Assembly (NCBI GenBank): GCA_003161615.1
Contig: PMOB01000030.1
Span: 35,794-80,078 of the forward strand
Direction: 5' to 3'
Length of the DNA stretch: 44,285 nucleotides
From: Actinomycetota bacterium
Lineage (GTDB): Bacteria > Actinomycetota > Thermoleophilia > Gaiellales > Gaiellaceae
In this document: piece after piece, positions 32,598-41,985 of the stretch
Numbering within the stretch: position 1 is the stretch's first letter
Layout of the letters: each line of letters starts with the position of its first letter
Translations under genes and position numbers: made by a program
The notes under the pieces: model-generated
Databases searched by the model: none
Seen by the model: only the letters and a program-made list of their open reading frames with translations
Told to the model about the DNA's origin: nothing

Positions 32598-33089
32598 ATG
32601 TCGGACGAGCACGCCTTCCTCCTGCAGCGCGTCCAGCCAGCCATGGTCGGTCTGATCGACGGCTCGCTTTCCACGCTCGCCCCGATCTTCGCAGTCGTGC
32701 TCGCCTCACACGACACGCGCTACGCCTTCATCGCCGGCCTCGCCACCTCACTCGGCGCGGCGATCTCGATGGGCTTCTCGGAGGGTCTCTCCGACACCGG
32801 CGAGCTGACCGGTCGTGGCAGCCCCTGGGCCCGCGGCGCGATCACCGGCGGCGGCACGTTCATCGGCGGCATCCTCCACTCGCTGCCGTTTCTCATCACG
32901 CAGTACCACGTCGCGCTCTCGTTCGCGGTCGCGGTCGTCGGCTTCGAACTGCTGATGCTCGCCTACTTCCGCTGGAAGTTCTTTGGCGACACGTTCGTGC
33001 GCGCTCTCGGCATCGTCACGTTCGCCGGGATGCTCATCGCCGGCATCAGCGCCGGCCTCGGCTCGCTGCTCGGAACGCCCGGCGGCTAG
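32598..33089 (+). CDS. VIT1/CCC1-family membrane transporter (iron/manganese type)
   Basis: 163 residues with about five hydrophobic segments: VGLIDGSLSTLAPIFAVVLA, FIAGLATSLGAAISMGFSEG, GGGTFIGGILHSLPFLITQY, SFAVAVVGFELLMLAYF and IVTFAGMLIAGISAGLGSLL. The GLIDGSLSTLAP and AAISMGFSEGLSDTG blocks match the VIT/CCC1 fold (the membrane half of MbfA-like exporters), which moves Fe2+ or Mn2+ out of the cytosol. No ferritin-like domain is attached. It interrupts the rplQ-truA neighbourhood and shares a CTAG stop with rplQ. Confidence 0.82.
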   Translation: MSDEHAFLLQRVQPAMVGLIDGSLSTLAPIFAVVLASHDTRYAFIAGLATSLGAAISMGFSEGLSDTGELTGRGSPWARGAITGGGTFIGGILHSLPFLITQYHVALSFAVAVVGFELLMLAYFRWKFFGDTFVRALGIVTFAGMLIAGISAGLGSLLGTPGG

Positions 33090-33457
33090 CGCACGGCCGG
33101 ATCGAAATCGACGAGCTCGAGATAGACCATCTCGGCGGCGTCGCCGGGCCGGTGCCCGAGCTTGACGATCCGGGAGTAGCCGCCCGGCCGGTCGGCCATC
33201 CGCGGCCCGACGTCGGCGAACAGCTTGTGCACGACTTCCTGCGAGCGCAGCTTCGCGAGCGCCTGCCGGCGCGCGTGAAGATCGCCACGCCGGCCGAGCG
33301 TGATCATCTGCTCGGCGAACGGCTTGACAGCCTTCGCCTTCGCCTCGGTGGTCCGGATCCGCCCATGCTCGAGGAGCGAGCACGTGAGGTTCGCGTAGAG
33401 CGCCTTCCGGTGCGCCGAGTCGCGGCCGAGCTTCTTGCCTGTCCGGGCGTGGCGCAT
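33086..33457 (-). CDS. rplQ: 50S ribosomal protein L17
   Basis: 123 residues. bL17: MRHARTGKKLGRDSAHRKAL, LTCSLLEHGRIRTTEAKAKA, KLGHRPGDAAEMVYLELVD. It is the last gene of the alpha cluster, 7 bases after rpoA. It converges on the transporter with a shared CTAG stop. Confidence 0.98.
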   Translation of the reverse strand: MRHARTGKKLGRDSAHRKALYANLTCSLLEHGRIRTTEAKAKAVKPFAEQMITLGRRGDLHARRQALAKLRSQEVVHKLFADVGPRMADRPGGYSRIVKLGHRPGDAAEMVYLELVDFDPAVR

Positions 33458-33464
33458 CGCGTCC

Positions 33465-34454
33465 CTACTCGCCGAACCCGCCGGAGCCGTTCTCCCCGCG
33501 CAGGTGGAGGCCGTGCTGCGCGAGCGTCTCGCGCACTTCCTCGATCGACTTCTTGCCGAAGTTCGGGATCGCCGCCAGCTCCTGCTCCGACTTGACCACG
33601 AGGTCGCCGATCGTCTCGATCCCGACCCGCTTCAGGCAGTTGTAGGAGCGGACGCCGAGCTCGAGCTCTTCGATCGGGAAGTTCTCCATCCCGTGCGCGA
33701 GCGCAGTCTCGGGCGTGACGCCTCCGTCGACGGGCGCAGCCTCGCCGAACCCCTCCATCTTCTCGAGGTCGGTGAAGATCGCGAGCTGGCGGATGAGAAT
33801 CTCCGCCGCCTCTGCGAGCGCGTCCTTCGGATCGACTGAGCCGTCGGTCGTGATGTCGAGCGTCAGCTTGTCGTAGTCCGTCCGCTGGCCGACGCGGGCC
33901 GCCTCGACCTGGTAGGCGACGCGGCGCACCGGGGAGAAGATCGAGTCCATGGGGATGACGCCGATCGTGTGCTGCGACCCGCGGTTGAGCTCCGCCGGCG
34001 CGTAGCCGTGGCCGCGACCGATTGTCAACGTGATCTCGAGCCGGCCCTTGTCCGAGAGGTTCGCGATCTCGAGCTCGGGGTTGAGGATCTCGAGATCAGC
34101 GGGCGCCTCGATGTCGGCAGCCGTGACCACGCCGGGGCCCTTCTTCGCGATGTGCACCTCGATCTCGGGCGACTCGCCATGGAGCCGCGCGATGAGGTTC
34201 TTGAGGTTGAGGATGATGTCGGTGACGTCCTCACGAACGCCCGGCAGCGTCGTGAACTCGTGTGCGGTGCCCTCGACCTTGACCGAGGTGACCGCTGCGC
34301 CCTCGAGCGAGGACAGCAGGACGCGCCGGAGCGAGTTGCCGAAGGTGTGGCCGAAGCCGCGGTCGAGCGGCTCGATCGCGAAGACGCCGCGGTGGTCATC
34401 GACCTCCTCGTGGACGATCTTCGGGATCTGGAAGTTCATTTCTCTAGTCGCCAA
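33465..34454 (-). CDS. rpoA: RNA polymerase alpha subunit
   Basis: 329 residues. The N-terminal assembly domain (GFGHTFGNSLRRVLLSSLEG, HEFTTLPGVREDVTDIILN, RVAYQVEAARVGQRTDYDKL) is followed by a linker with acidic residues and the C-terminal domain (IEELELGVRSYNCLKRVGI, VKSEQELAAIPNFGKKSIEE) that contacts UP elements and activators. Two starts are possible: TTG 34454, with GAGGG 7 bases upstream, or ATG 34439 (MNFQIPKIV), which has a weaker site; I chose the TTG. It sits between rpsD and rplQ as usual. Confidence 0.98.
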   Translation of the reverse strand: MATREMNFQIPKIVHEEVDDHRGVFAIEPLDRGFGHTFGNSLRRVLLSSLEGAAVTSVKVEGTAHEFTTLPGVREDVTDIILNLKNLIARLHGESPEIEVHIAKKGPGVVTAADIEAPADLEILNPELEIANLSDKGRLEITLTIGRGHGYAPAELNRGSQHTIGVIPMDSIFSPVRRVAYQVEAARVGQRTDYDKLTLDITTDGSVDPKDALAEAAEILIRQLAIFTDLEKMEGFGEAAPVDGGVTPETALAHGMENFPIEELELGVRSYNCLKRVGIETIGDLVVKSEQELAAIPNFGKKSIEEVRETLAQHGLHLRGENGSGGFGE

Positions 34455-34472
34455 AAAAGTTCCCTCTTTCCG

Positions 34473-35093
34473 TTACTTCGAGTAGAGCTCGACGATCAGG
34501 CTCTCTTGGACAGGCGTGTCGATCTCGGCCCGCTCGGGCTGCTTCAGCACCTTGCCGGTGAGCCCGTCGTGGTCGGCTTGGAGCCAGGGCGCGACCGTCG
34601 AGACGAGATCGGTGGCGTCGCGGATCACCTGTTGCGCGGACGAGCTCGGCGGGACGGTGACCACGTCGTTCGGTCGCACCTGGTAGCTCGGGATGTTGAC
34701 CCGCCGGCCGTTGACATGGAAGTGGCCGTGCCGGACGAGCTGGCGCGCCTGGGCGCGCGAGGCGGCGAAGCCGAGCCGGTAGACAACGTTGTCGAGCCGG
34801 GTCTCGAGCATCCGCAGCAGCTCCTCGCCGGTGACGCCGGAGCGCTTGGCCGCCTTCTCGTAGTAGGTGCGGAACTGCTTCTCGAGCAGCCCGTAGTAGC
34901 GGCGCGCCTTCTGCTTCTCGCGCAGCTGCAGCAGGTACTCGCTCTGCTTGATGCGGCCGCGGCCGTGCTCTCCCGGCGGATACGAGCGGCGCTCGATGGC
35001 GCACTTCTCCGTCAGGCAGCGCTCGCCCTTGAGGAAGAGCTTCATCCCCTCGCGGCGGCAGATGCGGCACTTCGGACCGAGATCGCGAGCCAC
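34473..35093 (-). CDS. rpsD: 30S ribosomal protein S4, zinc-binding form
   Basis: 206 residues. The N-terminal zinc site uses Cys9, Cys12, Cys26 and Cys31 (CRIC ... CLTEKC), followed by [20 protein letters not shown] and the S4 RNA-binding domain ([38 protein letters not shown]). It nucleates 30S assembly and is a frequent operon repressor. The start is GTG 35093, overlapping the TAG of rpsK by one base (TAGTG). In-frame sequence upstream is the shadow of rpsK. Confidence 0.98.
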   Translation of the reverse strand: MARDLGPKCRICRREGMKLFLKGERCLTEKCAIERRSYPPGEHGRGRIKQSEYLLQLREKQKARRYYGLLEKQFRTYYEKAAKRSGVTGEELLRMLETRLDNVVYRLGFAASRAQARQLVRHGHFHVNGRRVNIPSYQVRPNDVVTVPPSSSAQQVIRDATDLVSTVAPWLQADHDGLTGKVLKQPERAEIDTPVQESLIVELYSK

Positions 35094-35500
35094 TAGACGC
35101 GCCTCCGCTTGCGCGGGCGAACACCGTTGTGCGCCTGCGGCGTCACGTCCTTGACGGACAGGATCTCGAGGCCGGCGGCCTGGAGCGAGCGGATCGCCGT
35201 CTCGCGGCCAGAGCCCGGGCCTTTGACGAAGACCTCGACCTTCTGGAGGCCGTGCTCCATCCCCTTGCGCGCGGCGGAGTCGGCCGTGACCTGCGCGGCG
35301 AACGGCGTCGACTTGCGCGAGCCCTTGAAGCCGGCCGACCCGGCGGACTCCCAGGCGATCACGTTCCCTTCGCGGTCGGTGAGCGCGACGATCGTGTTGT
35401 TGAAGCTCGTCTTGATGTGCGCCTGGCCGATCGCGATGTTCTTGCGGACGCGGCGGCGCGTGCGGCCCCTTGCGGCCGCCTGTTTGCGAGGAGGTGCCAT
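35093..35500 (-). CDS. rpsK: 30S ribosomal protein S11
   Basis: 135 residues. uS11: [59 protein letters not shown], ending [19 protein letters not shown]. The N-terminus is Arg/Lys/Ala-rich. It is linked to neighbours by 1-base overlaps on both sides (TAATG with rpsM, TAGTG with rpsD). Confidence 0.99.
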   Translation of the reverse strand: MAPPRKQAAARGRTRRRVRKNIAIGQAHIKTSFNNTIVALTDREGNVIAWESAGSAGFKGSRKSTPFAAQVTADSAARKGMEHGLQKVEVFVKGPGSGRETAIRSLQAAGLEILSVKDVTPQAHNGVRPRKRRRV

Positions 35501-35883
35501 TAAGTCTTAGTCGCCGCCTTCTTGCCGCGGCCGACGGTCTTCTTCGGCCCCTTGCGGCTGCGCGCATTCGTCTTCGTCCGCTGCCCGTTCACCGGCAGGC
35601 CGCGGCGATGACGGACGCCCCGGTAGGCGCCGATCTCGGAGAGGCGCTTGATCGCCTGCTGCCGGTCGCGCCGGAGGTCACCCTCGACCTCGAGGTTCCC
35701 GTCGATGTAGTTGCGGAGCTTCGTGACCTCTTCGTCGGTGAGGTCCTTGACCTTCGTGTCCGGATTGAGGCCGAGCTCGACTGCGACCTTGCGCGCCGTC
35801 GGCTGGCCGATCCCGTAGATGTACGTCAGCCCGATCTCGAGCCGCTTCTGATTGGGGAGATTGACTCCGGCGATGCGTGCCAC
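35500..35883 (-). CDS. rpsM: 30S ribosomal protein S13
   Basis: 127 residues. uS13: [79 protein letters not shown], ending in a Lys-rich tail. It contacts the tRNA in the P site and 23S helix 38. It starts the rpsM-rpsK-rpsD-rpoA-rplQ alpha cluster, 4 bases after rpmJ. Confidence 0.99.
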   Translation of the reverse strand: MARIAGVNLPNQKRLEIGLTYIYGIGQPTARKVAVELGLNPDTKVKDLTDEEVTKLRNYIDGNLEVEGDLRRDRQQAIKRLSEIGAYRGVRHRRGLPVNGQRTKTNARSRKGPKKTVGRGKKAATKT

Positions 35884-35887
35884 TGCG

Positions 35888-36001
35888 CTATCCCTGCCTT
35901 TGCTTGTGCCGAGGGTTGGTGCAGATGACCATGGTCGTGCCGTGCCGCTTGATGACGCGGCAGCGCTCGCACATGGGCTTGACGGAGGGACGGACTTTCA
36001 T
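35888..36001 (-). CDS. rpmJ: 50S ribosomal protein L36, zinc form
   Basis: 37 residues, normal bL36 size. It starts [20 protein letters not shown] and keeps the zinc ligands Cys11, Cys14, Cys27 and His32. It lies between infA and rpsM as in most actinobacteria. ATG 36001 is 6 bases after the infA stop. Confidence 0.98.
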   Translation of the reverse strand: MKVRPSVKPMCERCRVIKRHGTTMVICTNPRHKQRQG

Positions 36002-36007
36002 CGTGAG

Positions 36008-36229
36008 TTACCTGTGCCGGTAGGTGATCCGGCCGCGGCTGAGGTCATAGGGACTGAGCTCGACCTTGACCTTGTCGCCCGGGAGGATTCGGATGTAGTG
36101 CTTCCGCATCTTCCCGGAGATGGTCGCGAGCACAGAGTGGCCCCCGTCGAGCTGCACCCGAAACATCGTGCTCGGGAGCGCTTCGACGACCTCTCCTTCG
36201 ACCTCGATCTTCTCTTCCTTGGTAGGCAA
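36008..36229 (-). CDS. infA: Translation initiation factor IF-1
   Basis: 73 residues. An S1-type OB fold: [67 protein letters not shown]. It binds the 30S A site during initiation. The start is TTG 36229; AAGGGG is only a few bases upstream, a tight spacing. Upstream is a 66-base gap with a perfect hairpin. Confidence 0.98.
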   Translation of the reverse strand: MPTKEEKIEVEGEVVEALPSTMFRVQLDGGHSVLATISGKMRKHYIRILPGDKVKVELSPYDLSRGRITYRHR

Positions 36230-36265
36230 ATCCCCTTCAGTGAATAGGAGGCTCAGACGCGCAAC

Positions 36266-36288
36266 CGCGCACGGCTGAGCCGTGCGCG
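36266..36288. repeat. Perfect 11-bp palindrome between map and infA
   Basis: CGCGCACGGCT and AGCCGTGCGCG flank a single G. It is the only sizeable structured gap inside the ribosomal cluster. No T tract follows on the minus strand, so partial attenuation or an RNA stability element are possible. Confidence 0.5.
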
Positions 36289-36295
36289 AAGGGGC

Positions 36296-37060
36296 TCATC
36301 GTAGCAAAGCCTTTCCGGCAGCCGTCAGGACGCGAGGGCCCTCGGTCGTGACGGCGACGGTGTGCTCGAAATGCGCCGCGAGCGACTCGTCGACCGAGGA
36401 AATCGACCACTCGTCGGCGTGAACGTAGACGTCCGGCTCGCCCGCCGTGATCATCGGCTCGATCGCAAGCGTCATCCCCTCCTGCAGGAGGGGGCCGCGG
36501 CCGGGAGCGCCGTAATTCGGGATCTGCGGATCCTCGTGGTACGACCGTCCCACGCCATGACCGACGAGGCTGCGGACGACGGAGAAGCCGGCACCCTCGA
36601 CGACGACCTGCACGGCGTGGGAGATGTCGGAGAGGTGGTTGCCGGCGCACGCGTGCTCGATCCCGGCGGCGAGCGCCTCCTGGCAGACGTCGAGCAGGCG
36701 TTGCGCTTCGGAGGAGACCTCGCCGACGGGCAGCGTCACCGCACTGTCGGCGACGAGGCCGTCGAGCGTGACACCGAGGTCGAGGGAGATCAGATCGCCC
36801 TCGCGGGCCTGGTAGTCGTCCGGGATCCCGTGCACGACCATCGAGTTCGGCGAGATGCAGAGCGCGGCGGGAAAGCCCTTGTAGCCCTTCGAGGTCGGCG
36901 AGGCGCCGTTCGCGGCGAGATGCTCGTCCGCGATCCGGTCGAGCTCGCGCATCTCGACCCCCGGCTCGAGGTGCTCTCCGACGAGCGCGAGCGTCTCGGC
37001 GAGGAGAGCGCCGGCGCGGGCCATCCCTTCGATCTCGGACTGGGACTTGCGGATGATCAC
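36296..37060 (-). CDS. map: Methionine aminopeptidase, type I
   Basis: 254 residues. The metal ligands are present: two aspartates in SLDLGVTLDGLVADSAVTL, His in LVGHGVGRSYHEDPQIPN, Glu in LAIEPMITAG and Glu near the end (AAHFEHTVAVT). It removes the initiator methionine from new proteins. The gene overlaps adk by 4 bases and has the standard secY-adk-map-infA order. Confidence 0.97.
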   Translation of the reverse strand: MIIRKSQSEIEGMARAGALLAETLALVGEHLEPGVEMRELDRIADEHLAANGASPTSKGYKGFPAALCISPNSMVVHGIPDDYQAREGDLISLDLGVTLDGLVADSAVTLPVGEVSSEAQRLLDVCQEALAAGIEHACAGNHLSDISHAVQVVVEGAGFSVVRSLVGHGVGRSYHEDPQIPNYGAPGRGPLLQEGMTLAIEPMITAGEPDVYVHADEWSISSVDESLAAHFEHTVAVTTEGPRVLTAAGKALLR

Positions 37061-37641
37061 GCGCGAGCCTCCACCGACTGGAGCGACCGCCCGATCTCGC
37101 CGAAGACCTCCTCGACGGTGCGGTCTGCGTGGATGCCGACGACGTTCGCCTGGTGTGTCCGGTAGTACTCGACGAGCGGCGCAGTCTCGCGCTCGTACAG
37201 CTCGAGCCGCCGCTGAATCGCCTCGGGCGTGTCGTCGGAGCGGCTCTCCTCCGCGGCGCGATGAAGCATCCGCTGCAGCAGCACGTCGCGGTCGGGAACC
37301 TGGAAGTCGAAGACGATGTCGAGATCGCGGTCGAGCTCGCGCAGGAGCTCGTCGAGCGCCTCGGCCTGCGGCATCGTGCGCGGGAAGCCGTCGAGGATGA
37401 AGCCCGCGACCGTGTCGCCGCGCGAGAGCCGGCTGCGGATCAGCTCGATCATCAGCTCGTCCGAAACGAGATCGCCGCGGTCCATGACCTCCTTCAACTC
37501 GCGGCCTAGCTCGTCCGGAACGTCCCTCATCTCACGGAGCATGTCCCCGGTCGCGATGTGCGGGATCCCGTACGTCGCCTTGATCCGGCCGGCCTGCGTG
37601 CCTTTGCCGGAGCCCTGCGGGCCCAGCACGAGGATGTTCAT
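37057..37641 (-). CDS. adk: Adenylate kinase, short-LID form
   Basis: 194 residues. P-loop LGPQGSGKGTQAGRI, AMP-binding GDMLREM and FILDGFPRTMPQAEALDELL, and a short LID (RMLHRAAEESRSDDTPEAIQ) without zinc cysteines. It interconverts ATP + AMP and 2 ADP. It directly abuts secY and overlaps map, the normal arrangement. Confidence 0.97.
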   Translation of the reverse strand: MNILVLGPQGSGKGTQAGRIKATYGIPHIATGDMLREMRDVPDELGRELKEVMDRGDLVSDELMIELIRSRLSRGDTVAGFILDGFPRTMPQAEALDELLRELDRDLDIVFDFQVPDRDVLLQRMLHRAAEESRSDDTPEAIQRRLELYERETAPLVEYYRTHQANVVGIHADRTVEEVFGEIGRSLQSVEARA

Positions 37642-38901
37642 CTAGCGCAGGAAGCCTTCGTAGTGGCGCATGACCATCTGCGACTCCATTTGTCGCATGG
37701 TCTGCAGCGCAACGCCCACCACGATGAGGACGGAGGTGCCGCCGAGGGCTCGATAGGTCGCTTGCGAGAAGTGGAACTCCGAGATGAAGATCGACGGTGC
37801 GACCGCGACGCTCGCGAGGAACAGTGCGCCGAAGAACGTCAGCCGCGTCAGGACACGGTCGAGATACGCCGCCGTCGGCGGGCCCGGTCGGATGCCGGGG
37901 ATGTAGCCGTTGTACTTCCGCAGGTTGTCCGCCTGGTCGACGGGATTGAACTGGACCGAGGTGTAGAAGAACGTGAAGATGAAGATCATCAGCGCCTCGG
38001 CTACCAGGTACTTCCAGCTCGCGTAGCCGAAGTTGGTCTGCAGCCAGATGCTCCAGGCGGGCTTGAAGCTGCCGACGGTCTGCGGGACGGCGAGGATCGC
38101 CGCCGCGAAGATGATCGGGATGACGCCCGCCATGACGACGCTGAGCGGCATGTAGGTCGAGCCGCCGCTCGTCTGCCGGTTGCCGAGCTGCCGCCGCGCG
38201 TACTGGACGGGAATCCGCCGCTGTCCCTCCATCACGAAGACGACGGAGACGACGATCCCGAGCGCGACGAGCGGGAAGAAGAGGCGCGCGGTCGTGTTGC
38301 CGTTGATCCAGCCGCTGATGCCCTGTGGGGCGTACGCGAGGATCGAGGCGAAGATGATCAGCGAGATCCCGTTGCCGATGCCGCGCTTCGTGATCTGCTC
38401 ACCCATCCACATCAGCAGCGTCGTGCCGGCGGTGAGCGTGAGGATGATGATTAGCAGGCGGCCCGCGTTCGTGTTCGGGAGCGCGTTGCTGTGCTTGAAG
38501 AGGAACGCGTAACCCGTGGACTGCGCCGCCGCGAGCGCCACCGTGAGGTAGCGCGTGTACTGGTTGATCCTGGCCTGGCCGGCCTCCCCTTCCTTCTGCA
38601 GCCGCTCGAGCGTCGGCACGACGACCGTCATGAGCTGGAGGATGATCGAGGCCGTGACGTACGGCATGATCCCGAGCGCGAAGAGCGAGAATCGCGACAG
38701 CGCCGAGCCCGAGAAGAGGTTGAGCAGGCCGAGGACGCCGTTGCCCTGCGGGCCGCCGAAGTACGACTGGAGCGCCTTCTGGTCGACGCCCGGCGCCGGA
38801 ATCCATGAGCCGAAGCGGTAGGCCGCGAGCACTCCGGCGGTGAAGAGGACGCGCCGGCGCAGCTCGGGGACGCGCCAGGCGTTCGCGAGCCACGCGAACA
38901 T
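37642..38901 (-). CDS. secY: Protein translocase subunit SecY
   Basis: 419 residues, about ten transmembrane helices. Signatures: FGSWIPAPGVDQ, FSGSALSRFSLFALGIMPYV, ITKRGIGNGISLIIFASIL, and the cytoplasmic loop FMEGQRRIPVQYARRQLG used for SecA/ribosome binding. It forms the protein-conducting channel with SecE and SecG. It lies 3 bases after rplO. Confidence 0.98.
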   Translation of the reverse strand: MFAWLANAWRVPELRRRVLFTAGVLAAYRFGSWIPAPGVDQKALQSYFGGPQGNGVLGLLNLFSGSALSRFSLFALGIMPYVTASIILQLMTVVVPTLERLQKEGEAGQARINQYTRYLTVALAAAQSTGYAFLFKHSNALPNTNAGRLLIIILTLTAGTTLLMWMGEQITKRGIGNGISLIIFASILAYAPQGISGWINGNTTARLFFPLVALGIVVSVVFVMEGQRRIPVQYARRQLGNRQTSGGSTYMPLSVVMAGVIPIIFAAAILAVPQTVGSFKPAWSIWLQTNFGYASWKYLVAEALMIFIFTFFYTSVQFNPVDQADNLRKYNGYIPGIRPGPPTAAYLDRVLTRLTFFGALFLASVAVAPSIFISEFHFSQATYRALGGTSVLIVVGVALQTMRQMESQMVMRHYEGFLR

Positions 38902-38904
38902 CTC

Positions 38905-39546
38905 TTAGGCCTCCGCCTCGTCGGCGTCTTCTGCCGAAGCGTCGTCGGCTGCCGCTTCGGCGGGCGCTTCGTCGGCGGGAGCCTCGTCGGTCGCCTCGGA
39001 GTCGGGCTCTTCGGCGGCGGCCTCGGGCTTCGCCTTGTGATGGCGCACCTTCTTGATCTTCGGCTCGCGCAGGAGCTCGACCGTGCCGCCTGCAGCCTCG
39101 ACCTTTTCCCGCGCCGTGGCGGAGATGGCGTGGACGCGGACGGTGAGCTTCTTCGACAGTTCGCCGACGCCGAGCAGCTTCACGTCGGTGCGCGTGTTCT
39201 TGATCAGGCGCTTGGAGACGAGCGTCTCGGGCGTCACTTCCTCGCCGGCCTCGAAGCGGTCGAGGTCGCGGATGTTGACGGGCACTGTGTAGGTACGGAA
39301 CGGCCCGATCGGCATCGCGTCCTTCGACGTGTTACCGCGCAGCTTGCCGAGGCGCATGTAGATGTTCGTCTGGCCGCCCTCGAAGCCCGCCCGCATCTTG
39401 TGCGAGCCCGCGCGCGACTTCTGGCCCTTGATGCCGCGACCGGAGTAGCGACCCTTGCCGGAGCCGAGCCCGCGGCCGACGCGCTTGCGATCCTCGCGCG
39501 GCTGCGCCGGGGTGAGATTGGAAAGGTTGAGCTGCTTCTCGGGCAT
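38905..39546 (-). CDS. rplO: 50S ribosomal protein L15 with acidic C-terminal tail
   Basis: 213 residues; ordinary uL15 is about 145-150. The core is canonical: LSNLTPAQPREDRKRVGRGL, GKGRYSGRGIKGQKSRAGSH, GFEGGQTNIYMRLGKL. After PKIKKVRHHKAKPE the protein continues for ~60 residues of Ala/Glu/Asp/Pro (EAPADEAPAEAAADDAS...). The tail is likely disordered. The ATG overlaps the TGA of rpmD (TGATG). Confidence 0.97.
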   Translation of the reverse strand: MPEKQLNLSNLTPAQPREDRKRVGRGLGSGKGRYSGRGIKGQKSRAGSHKMRAGFEGGQTNIYMRLGKLRGNTSKDAMPIGPFRTYTVPVNIRDLDRFEAGEEVTPETLVSKRLIKNTRTDVKLLGVGELSKKLTVRVHAISATAREKVEAAGGTVELLREPKIKKVRHHKAKPEAAAEEPDSEATDEAPADEAPAEAAADDASAEDADEAEA

Positions 39547-39725
39547 CAGGCGTTCTCGATCTTCACGAGGTGGCGAACCTTGCGGAGCATGCCGGCGAGC
39601 ACCGGCGACTCCTCGTGCTCACGGGTGTGGCCGATGCGACCGAGCCCGAGCGCGCGCAGGGTACCGCGATGCCGCTGGGACTGGCCGATCTGGGACTTGA
39701 TCTGCGTGATGCGCAGCTTCGCCAC
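39546..39725 (-). CDS. rpmD: 50S ribosomal protein L30
   Basis: 59 residues, standard uL30: AKLRITQIKSQIGQSQRHRG, TLRALGLGRIGHTREHEES, AGMLRKVRHLVKIENA. The start is GTG 39725, overlapping the TAG of rpsE by one base. The stop overlaps the rplO ATG by one base. Confidence 0.97.
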   Translation of the reverse strand: MAKLRITQIKSQIGQSQRHRGTLRALGLGRIGHTREHEESPVLAGMLRKVRHLVKIENA

Positions 39726-40507
39726 TACGAATCGTCCTTCTTGCGGCGCAAGCCGCGGCGCTTCTTGGGCTGATCTTCAGGAGGTGCTTCCGCGGCCGGA
39801 GCTTCAGCGGCCGGGGCCTCGGGCTCCGGCGCGGCCTCCGCGACCGGCTCCTCGGCGGGCGTCTCCTCTGCAGGAGCCTCCTCGACGACGGCCGGCGCCT
39901 CTTCGACTGCGACCGGCGACTCTTCGACAGCCGCGGGCGTCTCCTCGACGACCGCCGCGACGACAGGCGCTTCCTCCACCTGCGCGCCCTTCCGGATCGC
40001 AGGCAGCGGGAGCACCTCGCTGATCCGCTTGCCGCGGATCCTGGCGACGTCCTCCGGCCGGCGCAGCTCCTTCAGCGCGACGACGGTGGCCTTCGCCATG
40101 TTGATCGGGTTCGTCGTGCCGAGGCTCTTCGCAAGGACGTTGCGGACGCCGCCGAGCTCGAGCACCGCGCGCACTCCACCGCCGGCGATGACGCCGGTTC
40201 CCTCGGAGGCCGGGCGCAGCATCACCCGAGCCGCGTCGAAGCGGCCGAGCACCTCGTGCGTGATCGTCGAGCCGTGCTTCGGGATCGTGAAGAGGTTCTT
40301 CTTCGCGTCCTCGACGGCCTTCGTGATCGCAAGCGGCACCTCGCGCGCCTTGCCGTAGCCGACCCCTACGCGGTCGACCTCGTCCCCCACGACGACGAGC
40401 GCCGTGAAGGAGAAGCGCCGGCCGCCCTTGACGACCTTGGCGACGCGGTTGATCTCGACTACGCGCTCCTTGAGCTCGCGTGTCTCGGTGTACTCGATGC
40501 CTCCCAT
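39725..40507 (-). CDS. rpsE: 30S ribosomal protein S5 with acidic C-terminal tail
   Basis: 260 residues against about 165-200 in most bacteria. The canonical uS5 part includes [59 protein letters not shown] and [20 protein letters not shown]. From about residue 185 a Glu/Ala/Pro/Val-rich tail runs to a basic end ([13 protein letters not shown]). S5 guards decoding accuracy. The tail is probably an added disordered arm. It overlaps rplR (TGATG) and rpmD (TAGTG). Confidence 0.97.
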   Translation of the reverse strand: MGGIEYTETRELKERVVEINRVAKVVKGGRRFSFTALVVVGDEVDRVGVGYGKAREVPLAITKAVEDAKKNLFTIPKHGSTITHEVLGRFDAARVMLRPASEGTGVIAGGGVRAVLELGGVRNVLAKSLGTTNPINMAKATVVALKELRRPEDVARIRGKRISEVLPLPAIRKGAQVEEAPVVAAVVEETPAAVEESPVAVEEAPAVVEEAPAEETPAEEPVAEAAPEPEAPAAEAPAAEAPPEDQPKKRRGLRRKKDDS

Positions 40508-40863
40508 CAGAACTTCAAGCCTCCTTCGCGGGCGCCGTTGGCGAGCGCCTTGACGCGTCCGTGGTAGAGGTAGCCGCCCCGGTCGAAGACGCATGCCTCG
40601 ACGCCGGCCTTTTTCGCCGCCGCGGCGAGGGCCTTTCCGACGGCCTCCGCCTGCGCGGTCTTGTCGCCCTTGAACGACTTCGCCAGCCCGAGATGGGAGG
40701 CGGACGCGAGCGTCTTGCCCGCTGCGTCGTCGACGAGCTGGGCCTCGATGCCGCGGTTGGAGCGGAAGACGGCGAGGCGCGGGCGCTCGGCGCTGCCGAT
40801 CACCTTGGCGCGCACGCGGCGGTGACGACGGGCGCGGGCCTGTCTCACGGTCAGGCTAGGCAC
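40507..40863 (-). CDS. rplR: 50S ribosomal protein L18
   Basis: 118 residues. uL18: [63 protein letters not shown] 40863 ([13 protein letters not shown]) overlaps rplF by 8 bases and is preceded by AAGGTGGG; GTG 40848 is a possible shorter start. It brings 5S rRNA into the 50S with L5. Confidence 0.97.
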   Translation of the reverse strand: MPSLTVRQARARRHRRVRAKVIGSAERPRLAVFRSNRGIEAQLVDDAAGKTLASASHLGLAKSFKGDKTAQAEAVGKALAAAAKKAGVEACVFDRGGYLYHGRVKALANGAREGGLKF

Positions 40864-41389
40864 GCTTGCCCACCTTCCTCCGCACGTACTCGCCCTCGTA
40901 GCGGATGCCCTTGCCCTTGTACGGCTCCGGCGGGCGCACCTTGCGGATCTCGGCGGCCGTCTGGCCGACCATCTGCTTGTCCGTTCCCTTGACGACGATC
41001 TGCGTCGGGACGGGCACCTCGAAGGAGATGCCGGTGCGCGGCTTGATCGTGACGGTGTGGGAGTAGCCGACGCTGAGCTCGATGTCGTTGCCCTTGAGCG
41101 CGGCGCGGTAGCCGACACCCTGGATCTCGAGGCGTTTCTCGAAGCCCTTCGTCACGCCCTCGACCATGTTCGCGACGAGTGTCCGCGTCAGGCCGTGCAG
41201 CGCGCGATCCTCGCCGCGCTCGGTCGGGCGGCTCACGGTGACGATGCCGTCGGTCTGCTCGATCTTCATCCGCGCCGGAACCTGCTGCTGGAGCGCGCCG
41301 AGCGGACCTGCGACCGCGACGCGGGCAGGCTCAATCGTGACGGTGACGCCGTCGGGGAGCTGGATGGGGGCTTTGCCGATTCTGCTCAT
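40856..41389 (-). CDS. rplF: 50S ribosomal protein L6
   Basis: 177 residues. uL6: [80 protein letters not shown]. Starts at ATG 41389, 4 bases after rpsH. Confidence 0.98.
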   Translation of the reverse strand: MSRIGKAPIQLPDGVTVTIEPARVAVAGPLGALQQQVPARMKIEQTDGIVTVSRPTERGEDRALHGLTRTLVANMVEGVTKGFEKRLEIQGVGYRAALKGNDIELSVGYSHTVTIKPRTGISFEVPVPTQIVVKGTDKQMVGQTAAEIRKVRPPEPYKGKGIRYEGEYVRRKVGKRA

Positions 41390-41393
41390 GCGG

Positions 41394-41789
41394 TTACCAG
41401 ATGAAGGCCACGACCTCGCCGCCGATGCCGCGCTCCTGAGCGGTGCGGCTCGTGACGAGACCGGACGAGGTGGAAAGAATTGCGACTCCCAGCCCGCCCA
41501 GCACGCGCGGAAGACGGTCCTTCCTCGCGTAGACCCTGCGGCCCGGCTTCGACACGCGCTTCAAGCCTGAGATGACTCGTTCGCGGTTGCGGCCGAACTT
41601 GAGGTCGACGACCAGGGTATCGAAGGACTCGCCCTTCTCCACGTGATAGTCGCGGATGTAGCCCTCCTCCTTGAGGAGGCGCGCGATCTCCACCTTCATC
41701 CTCGAGCTCGGCATGGCCGCGTGCTCGTGCAGCGCCTTGTTCGCGTTGCGGATGCGGGTGAGCATGTCTGCGATCGGATCGGTCAGCAC
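41394..41789 (-). CDS. rpsH: 30S ribosomal protein S8
   Basis: 131 residues. uS8: [40 protein letters not shown] and the C-terminal [20 protein letters not shown]. It is an early 30S assembly protein and, in E. coli, the spc operon repressor; no equivalent target is evident here. Confidence 0.98.
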   Translation of the reverse strand: MLTDPIADMLTRIRNANKALHEHAAMPSSRMKVEIARLLKEEGYIRDYHVEKGESFDTLVVDLKFGRNRERVISGLKRVSKPGRRVYARKDRLPRVLGGLGVAILSTSSGLVTSRTAQERGIGGEVVAFIW

Positions 41790-41799
41790 TGTTTCTCTC

Positions 41800-41985
41800 C
41801 TACCAGCTGGACTTCGTCATGCCGGGAATCGCGCCCTGGTGCGCAAGCTCGCGCAGGCAGATCCGGCAAAGGCCGAACTTCTTGAACACCGCGCGCGGCC
41901 GGCCGCACCGGTTGCAGCGCGTGTAGTTCCGCACCTTGAACTTCTGGGGCCGCCGCTGTTTCACGACGAGCGAGGTCTTCGCCAT
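41800..41985 (-). CDS. rpsN: 30S ribosomal protein S14, type Z (zinc form)
   Basis: 61 residues, the short zinc-binding form, with Cys24, Cys27, Cys40 and Cys43 (CNRCG ... CRICL). It begins [20 protein letters not shown]. Many actinobacteria carry a second zinc-free S14 elsewhere for zinc starvation. The ATG overlaps the TAA of rplE by one base. Confidence 0.98.
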   Translation of the reverse strand: MAKTSLVVKQRRPQKFKVRNYTRCNRCGRPRAVFKKFGLCRICLRELAHQGAIPGMTKSSW

